Shown here one piece after another: positions 56,820 through 64,000 of a stretch of 64,000 bases of DNA. The position numbers and the translations under genes are program-made. The notes below the pieces were generated by a model, which was not told the DNA's origin, did no database searches, and saw nothing but the letters and a program-made list of their open reading frames with translations. Source of the stretch: Dicyema japonicum (taxonomy: Eukaryota; Dicyemida; Rhombozoa; Dicyemidae); the NCBI GenBank assembly GCA_011109175.1, contig RDEW01000001.1, positions 40,139-104,138 on the forward strand, read 5' to 3'. Each line of letters starts with the position of its first letter. The first letter of the stretch is position 1.

Positions 56820-59116
56820 CTAAATTATAAAAATAACAACATTGTATTTTTTGAAAAACTCAGCATAGTAATGGATCTCTTTCATATCGGATAGTAAACA
56901 TACAGTTTCAATTTTCAAAATAATGTTATGAGAAACAAACATGTCCATAAATAAGGAATTATGATACAATGATGTTTGATTGGCACATTCCCACACAGCC
57001 CAAAGCCAAATTCGTTCATCTGTGTTGACATTTAATAAATTTATCGTTGACTCCATTGACCTTGGGAAATACCAAGGAAATACCTCATATCTAAATCAAC
57101 AGAAAATATTGTTCTCTGATTTACAGGTGATAGAAATTAAGATTTTTTATAAAATGAACAATTTTTTCTAGAATGTGTTCACGTGGATTCAAATCACTAA
57201 AATCAGAATTCAAAAAAGTAGGAAAAATATCATTTGGATCACATAATATCTGGCAGATACATCTATAAAAAATAGGTGACATCAGTAGAACGGTTTAAGT
57301 ATTCAATTTCCCTTTTCAATAAACAAAAATATTACAATATAAAATCTAGTAGACGATGCGTCCTTATTAAATATCTGGTGTTTGAGGATTTAGCCATATT
57401 TTCCACAATTTTAAAAAAAAGAATTAATATATAATTGTTACTATAGGTAGACACAGAAAATCTGTCGAAAAAATAATAAATATAATAAATACCACTATAA
57501 TCAGAAACAAATTCACATTCTTTTCATTTTTGTCTACAAGAATATATTTTAAATATCTAGAAGACACTTCAACAAACTAAAACGGAGTATATTATTTTTG
57601 TCATCTTTTTTAAACTGTTCAACGCATGACTAAAAATTTATTGTTCTTTATAAAACTTTGACAAGTCCTTCAGAATAGCCAAGATAGGCAAGAAGATTGA
57701 TACTCAATTTTTTTACAATATAACGAGGATGACGATAAAAAGCATTTTTCCAGTAATAAAGTTTTATTAACACAATTGATAGTGCAGGAAGCTAAAAATA
57801 AGAATTAACTTACAAAAATAGATATCTCCCACGGTTTAAAATCAGCCAAAAACTTACAATAAAAAGATAGTATTATATTACACATATCTTTATACGTAAT
57901 AATGTCAAGAAAAGTATCAAAAATAAAGCTATGGATGAAATCTACTTATACCAAGTATCAACATATGAAATTGGTTGATTTATGATTATGTTGGTTAGAA
58001 ATATCCCTGAAATTAAAATATTAAATTACAGAATTGAAATATAATACAGATATTTACAATCATATAAAAAGCGACGGAGAAGCTAAATTTATATTTTAAA
58101 ATACTCTCAAAAATGGTTTTAATAATTTATTTTCAATTTTAAATTTAAAACTAACAATCGACTCAAAAACACCCGCCAGTAGATCAATGTCATTCAAACG
58201 TAGAGCAGATCTGACTAGGTTATTTAAAGTTGATACCGAATCATTCTATATTCTTTAATATAAATACAGAATCGGTTATATTTTTACTGAAATGTAAAAT
58301 TTTCCCATCTTGAAATTTTTTAAATCCCATTTTTTTAATTTTGCTAAGATTATTAAAATCAATAACTTTGTTAACTTTTTTAGTTTTCTTTTTTTAATAA
58401 AACATCCAGATAAATTTACGTAAGTAAGGTTCTTGGCTTTTTTGAAAAAAGAATAGAAATTACTGTCACATCCATTGCAGCGAAAATAACTTGTATGTAT
58501 AAAATGTCTAAAATTGAGAGAGAATCTACCTCAGAGACTCTGGACTGTTTAGGGTTGAAATAAAATTATCAAAATTGGAAATAAAAACATCGTGAAAATT
58601 TATGCGTTCCAGTTTTTCTATTATTTTCAATGTACTGTTAATTTTGGTTTTTTCACCGAGTCCAACGAGGGAGAGATACTTTATTTTTCTAAATCCAGTC
58701 ATAAATAACTGATTTAGCAAATCTGGGTCATCGTACTTACAGAGTGTGAATGATTTAACGTTATTCGATAAATACGGTAGTTCAGGATTCTTTTCTGATG
58801 AAACAATCCTTCTTATTGTAATATTTGATAAATTTGGAAAAACTTGAATCATGTTAACAACTTTCTTAATGTCAACATTCTGATAAGTCAACTGAATGCA
58901 AAAAATGTCTTTCTGCACTACATCTGAAATTTTATTTGAAAATGAATCTTTAAAAAGTAGATCTCTCTTAGAGTGAGGAATCAAATATTTCAATTCGTTA
59001 AGAGTTCATTTGGAAATCATTTTCTTGGATTTATCGCTTAATTTTATATATTTTTGTTCTTTAACGTTCGTTCGAATATTATTGATGCATAATGCATATA
59101 ATGAAGGTGCTTCCAT
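56820..59116 (-). CDS. Zyg-11/Zer-1-like protein (CUL2 ubiquitin-ligase substrate receptor type)
   Basis: Exons on the minus strand: 59116-58530, 58507-58288, 58245-58105, 58082-58030, 58006-57963, 57941-57814, 57791-57657, 57629-about 57577, about 57519-57336, 57262-57125 and 57090-56820. Introns are 22, 42, 22, 23, 21, 22, 27, about 57, 73 and 34 nt. About 650 aa, near the family's 700-770. N-terminal MEAPSLYALCINNI resembles a VHL-box. Leucine-rich repeats follow (FRKIKYLSLVGLGE, NLTYVNLSGC), then armadillo-like helices (KKLSINLLAYLGYSEGLVKV) and RIWLWAVWECANQTSLYHN, which echoes the family's FWALWA..N block. An in-frame TGA at 59008-59006 (codon 37) breaks the first exon. The exon 8/9 junction is uncertain. 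Family assignment rests on architecture and a few motifs. Confidence 0.6.
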
Positions 59117-59595
59117 AATTGATGACCTTAATATAAATTTAATTTAATTTTTTATTTGAATTTATAAATTTGTTTATATTATTTATAATAAATAAATAAT
59201 CTTTTCGATTTCAATGTTGTTATACCTAGTAATCGGTTCAACGTGGCTTTCAAATCTTCTTTTTTCTGCGACCAAATTTCTTAGGATCTATATTATATAT
59301 AAATCATTCAAATGAATCAAAAATCTTATGGATGGAGGTTGGGCTGCTTAATATCTCATGAACATACTCTCTATCACAATTGTGTCAATATAAATCAACG
59401 TAAGTTGGGTTCCATTTTCAACTTTCCGTTCAGAATAATAATCATAAAACTCTCTTATATCAACTCTCCATGTTCTCATATAAAGTGGGATGCTAACATG
59501 TAGCTCTGTCTTAATGTATTTAGTTTGTTCCGTTTGGATGAGTATATCGCTTAATTATTATTAATATTATTATCGCATTCCTTTAATTCTGTAGT
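59117..59595. other. Upstream region of the Zyg-11-like gene
   Basis: AT-rich, probably containing its promoter; nothing recognisable. ORF 59312-59503 is unrecognised. Confidence 0.3.
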
Positions 59596-59599
59596 CACA

Positions 59600-59700
59600 A
59601 AGTGCTGTCATATGCACGCAGAGAATTAACAACGACCAAGATGAGGACTTTGATAGAGCGAATCGGAATCATGAAATAGTTTGTGCTTGGACATTAATTA
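59600..59700 (+). repeat. Tail family T fragment
   Basis: GAGGACTTTGATAGAGCGAA then TCGGAATCATGAAATAGTTT (59644-59683) matches the LINE 3' tail family. It abuts the 3' end of the WD40-like coding fragment on the opposite strand and may have truncated it. Confidence 0.5.
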
Positions 59701-60014
59701 ATTAAATTTTCCATGTCTTGGTACTTTGATTAAAGATTTATTTTCCATCATATAAGTGATAGTATTGATCCTTCGCCCACTTACAAAAATAAAAATCGAT
59801 TCAGCAGGATTTACTGGATTCCAACAAATGGATTTAACGAGAGGCAAGTGACATACTTCTGGAAGATGAGTACATCTGGTAGGGTTGATCAAATTTAATT
59901 ATTAAGCTAATATTGTTAATCATAAAATATTGCCAACTCTCAGAAAAGCCGCTAAAACTAGGGTCAACGATTTTCACGTCAAATAATGATAGTTCAATGA
60001 AAGCAGCAGAGATC
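59698..60014 (-). CDS. WD40-repeat-like protein fragment, two exons
   Basis: Minus strand: exon 60014-59938 (ISAAFIELSLFDVKIVDPSF) joins in phase across a 79-nt GT...AG intron (59937-59859) to exon 59858-59698. The second exon reads VCHLPLVKSICWNPVNPAES and IFIFVSGRRINTIT, a typical WD40 blade pattern (H..V..I.W.P...IFVSG...). It ends KVPRHGKFN and a stop. Only one to two blades are visible, so most of a propeller is missing upstream or the gene was truncated. Family not determined. Confidence 0.5.
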
Positions 60015-60108
60015 CTGAACAACTATTAATTTAAATTAATTTTAATATATTCAACCAAAACCACCGTCAAATCCAAAATAACCAAATTTCAGGTGATCTC
60101 AGCTTCCC

Positions 60109-60302
60109 TCAACAATCTCCGCATCTTTTCTCATTGTTTTGACTCCGTCCTGCGCATTCTTTTGACATGACGAGTCTCCACCGAATATGTGCCCGGATGT
60201 GTAAAAAGAGCCGTCCAGGGGAACTTCTCTGGATGATCGTTGAGAAATGGTTTTTTGGATACATTTTGACTTGTATCTTACGTTACCAGACATGGCAACC
60301 AC
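60109..60302 (-). CDS. Small hypothetical protein
   Basis: Minus strand ORF, MVAMSGNVRYKSKCIQ, SSREVPLDGSFYTSGHIFGG and KNAQDGVKTMRKDAEIVEGS, then a stop. Composition and codon use look real. It lies about 95 bp upstream of the WD40-like exon on the same strand and could be an earlier exon of that gene or a separate small gene. Not recognised. Confidence 0.35.
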
Positions 60303-60304
60303 AT

Positions 60305-61140
60305 GACGAACGTTAATTAATGGATTTAGGAACAGACGAAATAAACAGAAACGTTAAACAATTAGCAACGAAACACCACATGGCGTTACGTGGCTTTTTC
60401 AATCTATTCCAACAAAAGAAGATGTTGAGGATGTGAACAACTATTCCTACCAAAAATAAAGAGGACGTCCGAGTTCAACTTTCTTGGAAAAAAATTATTA
60501 TATTTTTACTAACATTGATGAGTAAATTTAATAAAATATTTATTTAAAAATATAAATTAAATTTTTTTTAAACTGGTCGACCATCATTAATTTATTATAC
60601 ACGTTGTCATTGGTTCTCGTGGGCTCTGTGGTTGTGTTTTGTATTTTCCTCTACGTTTCTTCAACATTGAAAATAACAGATTTATCAAATTTTTATTGGA
60701 TAAATATTTGATTCATCAATAAATTGTCATTATGTTTTTTAATTCTGAAGAAATGATGTGGATGTACAATTCTCTCTCAAAATGGTCTAGGCGGTGTTTA
60801 CAAAAACATTATGATTCCTTGTTAATTTTATATTTATTACAAATCAATTGTTGTATCGAGGATAAAAAATACTATGATTTGACTTAATGATGTATTCCAG
60901 TATTTACTACATTTCCCAACCATTTGAGCCGATACAAGAATTCAATGAACGAATATTCCATTTTTGTTTAAGAATGTCATAAATCCTCTCTATTTCTCTA
61001 TTTTCCTACCATGACCAGATGCTCAAGATAGACATTATATATAATTTCAAGTTGTACTAGAATGACGTTGTACTAGAATGACGTTTTGTGAGTGAAATAA
61101 GGACTGTTCGAGATTTTCAGACAAATCAATTCTTCTTGCA
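60305..61140. other. AT-rich stretch without recognisable genes
   Basis: Only a 17-bp tandem duplication, GTTGTACTAGAATGAC at 61051-61066 and again at 61068-61083. Confidence 0.4.
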
Positions 61141-63138
61141 TTGTGTCGTTACTTAATGGAATATTGCCTTAGTAATTCATAGATTTCCTACAAGAATATT
61201 TTTATTAACAATTGCGCGGGAAAGTACAGATCTCTCAGTAATCAGATTACCTATATAAATTAAAAATAAAGAAAATCGGTAGTGGCCATGATTTCTGCAA
61301 CTTTTTTTTCCTGAAGAGTTTCAGGATTTGTCGGTATTAGTCGAGTATTTCGTAGTTTTTTCCTTTGGCTTTCAGAAGAATTTCAATATCTTTCCTATTG
61401 AGGATACTTGCGTTTTGGGTGTTTTAATAAGCGAGATGGCTTCATTGTACCTTCATAGACCCACGCTAAATTAAGTGGATCCTTTGGATTTTGAGTAAAA
61501 CCATACGATAAATATTTCTTCTTCGACATTCAATTTGAAGTAATGTTCATTATGCAAATTATCCTTGGCTATTAACTTGTATTCCGTCATTGCTCCAACA
61601 AGTAATCTTCTAGTGAAACTGCTTCATTTGGAGTTATGTTCATTTTCCAATGTATCATGGGATTATGCCAACTTGAATCTTGTCATTTCTCAAGTTCTCT
61701 TCAAAAAAAACTGTTTGGTGCTTTGAGGAACATTATTAATGGCACTTAACAAGATAATAATATTTACAGCTAACAAACAACCTCAGAAGGTATCCAAAGA
61801 GTCTCCAACGAAGCTTATGATCTCTTTGCTTATTGTTGTATAGACACTTATTTTTTATTGGAGATTTTTTTAATAAAGATATATTTATAATTAAATTTAT
61901 TTTAAATAATTTAGATAATCCATTTTTTTGTGATGACGGAAGGTTATCTGACGTGGCTATTTTTTCTCAGGATGGCCAGCGAGATTTGAGGAAATAACCA
62001 AATTTTAGTGGTACCCGATTTAAAAAATAAAAAGACGTAAAAACCTGATTGCAGAAGAGTAAATGTTCTGTTGCCTCTTCAGCAAAGATGTCGGAAAATC
62101 CTCACTAGAATAGCTAGTATTAAGCGGAGGGTTTAGATTCGGAATCACTTATTTTCGGGGCAATTTGTAGAGGTGGTTTTCTCTTTATGTGTATTGACAA
62201 ATCTGTTCTCAATTTTTTGTTCGTATTTATTTGCAAGAGACAGGGAATTGGATCTTTAAACGGTCCTTAATTGATATCCATAAATAACATGTGTTATCTG
62301 CCTGGTATGTTTCTTTGTATACTGCCTCATTTCCAAACGTTTTGAGATAAAATACACTGGGATGTCTCATAAGTGATGTCCTAAGGCCCCTAGTTCTAAT
62401 CTCCTTACTGTGGTCTTGACTCCAAAGCCAACCCCTGATCGGTGGTTTGTTCTCAATGTTGAAATACTTGTATATTATGTTATTTGCGGGAGGATCTATA
62501 TTAAGATGAAATTATTCCAAACACCAACTGCAAAAACCGAATTAAATAATCCCGTGGTCCTGACGCGTTCCAGTTGACCTCTCATCTAGTACAGTGATCT
62601 AGAGGAAATTTCTGGGAGTTGCGGTCTAAGCGCAGGTGAAGTTGTATTCTTTGAATGGCAACGTCCTCTGAATTAAGTGAACATAGATCCCACTAGAATA
62701 CAAGATTAATTTTCAATTAAAAAGAAATTGTAGCACATCACACGTGACAATTAATTAATTTAATATCCCACATTACCAAGAAATAAGTTAAAGTAAACGA
62801 CTTATTTAGTGTGTCCAGTTCTGCTTCTACATAAACAAAGTCCATCCGGATCAACATAAAGGGTACAAGACGTCCATACTTGCATTTGTGAAAACCCCTA
62901 CCGTGAGTAAGAGAGAGCAAATGATTCTTTATCGCGCCGGTCTGTCACTGGGCGCCACCTAGACAGGTGGATCACGTGACACCACTATAATAGGAAGGGA
63001 AAGCAGAAAACATTAAACCAGTTAGCCACGTAGGACCACATTAAGCACGCGGCGCATTGATTAAGCCAACTAAGCACTTATTTTAAAACAAGTTTTAACC
63101 TTTTCAAGTACTTTCACGATATAATAATTAATATTTTC
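61141..63138 (+). repeat. 2-kb direct repeat D, copy 2
   Basis: Aligns with 50688-53141 in the same orientation about 10.4 kb away, with scattered substitutions and 1-bp indels. It lacks both retrotransposon insertions of copy 1, each site being uninterrupted, plus the 170-bp segment. The end near 63138 runs directly into sequence preceding a LINE B copy. No conserved ORF. Confidence 0.85.
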
Positions 63139-63258
63139 AAATTAGTTTTAATTTGATTCTAAATAGTTTTATTTTTTTTCAAATAAATTAATGGAGTGGT
63201 AGCCATTGATGAAGCTAAGAGAACTCACACAACTAGTCACACAGTAATATAGGATCAT

Positions 63259-64000
63259 TTGCTACCACAATCCAAGATGAACGTCTTTCGTCAACGGATC
63301 TCTCTGTATTACTCATCTGACCTGTTAGAAACGTTATTAATCATTTCTGGAGGCATCAAACCTAATCCGGTACCTGCGAAATCTATTTCCATCATTCAAC
63401 TCAACATAGGAAAGATAATCGAGGTCAGAACTTTCTCGAATAAATACGACGTCGACGTGTTCTTCCCATAAGACGAAACTGACATACTCATCCCCAAATC
63501 CAACGCTTCCGGGATACACTGTTATCAGAAAGGATCGCCAGTTTTGCTGTGGGGGAAGTAGTCATTACCCTCGTCAAAATTGAGATCGGAAACACAACAT
63601 CGCCTTTGCATTATGATCCTCCATCTCCCATGGAATACATTGGGATCTCAATTCGAACCAATATTGTAAATATTACAATTTGAACTTTTACATTCCTCTA
63701 CCAGCTCCTACCCAAAAAAATTTCCTTCTCCCTTATGTGTTACATCAATAACAACATTTTTGATATGTGCCGACCTCCACACGAAACACGGACCTGGTAC
63801 AAAAGCCTTGTCCTCTCTCATGGATAATTTCATAATCCTTAACGACTATCGGATGAACACAAGAACACATCATGACAACAAGACTTCACCTAATTTCACC
63901 TTTGCTACTCCCAACATTACTTCTCGTGGAACTGGTCTGTGATCTATGACTTCAGGTACCACCATAATCCATCAAACAAATTTGGAGTGACTTCATAAAT
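63259..64000 (+). mobile_element. LINE family B endonuclease part, runs off right edge
   Basis: Reads LIISGGIKPNPVPAKSISII, QLNIGKI, a position where QETK is expected but DETD is found after a TAA (63469), GGSS-like text, ADLHTKHGPGTKALSSLMDN (the GDLNxKH block of APE endonucleases), FIILNDYRMNTRTHHDN and SPNFTFATPNITSRGTG. Frames shift near 63540 and 63650. It represents the 5' half of an element like that at 14761. Confidence 0.8.

Noticed and set aside
1-64000. CRISPR arrays, bacterial operons, terminators or a phage region
   Set aside because: No regularly spaced repeats and no prokaryotic gene density. All recognisable content is eukaryotic.

Overview
The window is eukaryotic and almost certainly from an animal nuclear genome. 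It is AT-rich, crowded with decayed non-LTR retrotransposons, and carries homologues of animal genes: a Quaking/HOW-type STAR RNA-binding protein, a basonuclin zinc-finger protein, a RIB43A ciliary protein and a Zyg-11/Zer-1-like protein. RIB43A implies motile cilia or flagella. The most striking feature is intron size. Splitting the conserved proteins by reading frame gives GT...AG introns mostly of 21-36 nt (modes 22-26), with a few of 42-87 nt. From general knowledge, animal introns this short are characteristic of dicyemid mesozoans, so a dicyemid is the best guess. This is an inference, not a species identification.

Layout. 0-8 kb: a LINE (family A) running off the left edge on the minus strand, a fragment of a restriction-like-endonuclease (RLE) type retrotransposon, a minus-strand 28S rRNA fragment and LINE 3' ends. 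8.7-10.3 kb: a basonuclin-like gene (+) facing a stop-riddled coding stretch (-). 11.7-13.5 kb: a long inverted repeat. 14-25.6 kb: mainly mobile elements, namely LINE family B, a pogo/Tigger-like DNA transposon with intact ends, a BovB/RTE-like LINE and an integrase-bearing retroelement. 29.7-34 kb: a gene island with the Quaking-like gene (-), an unidentified gene (-) and RIB43A (+). 35-39 kb: RLE and LINE A fragments around a 798-base assembly gap. 40-42.5 kb: a small unidentified gene and a novel single-pass membrane protein with five tiny introns (-). 42.9-56.5 kb: retroelements, including the longest LINE A copy (+), and the first copy of a 2-kb direct repeat. 56.8-60.3 kb: a second gene island (-), with a Zyg-11/Zer-1-like gene of about eleven exons, a WD40-like fragment and a small ORF. 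61.1-63.1 kb: the second copy of the direct repeat. 63.2-64 kb: the endonuclease part of a LINE B copy running off the right edge.

No operon logic is visible. The host genes are independent units in a transposon-rich background. Several need one extra base in a short homopolymer run to keep frame, which points to assembly indels more than to real pseudogenes. Exon limits were worked out by eye from reading frame, GT/AG and protein similarity, with no database search.
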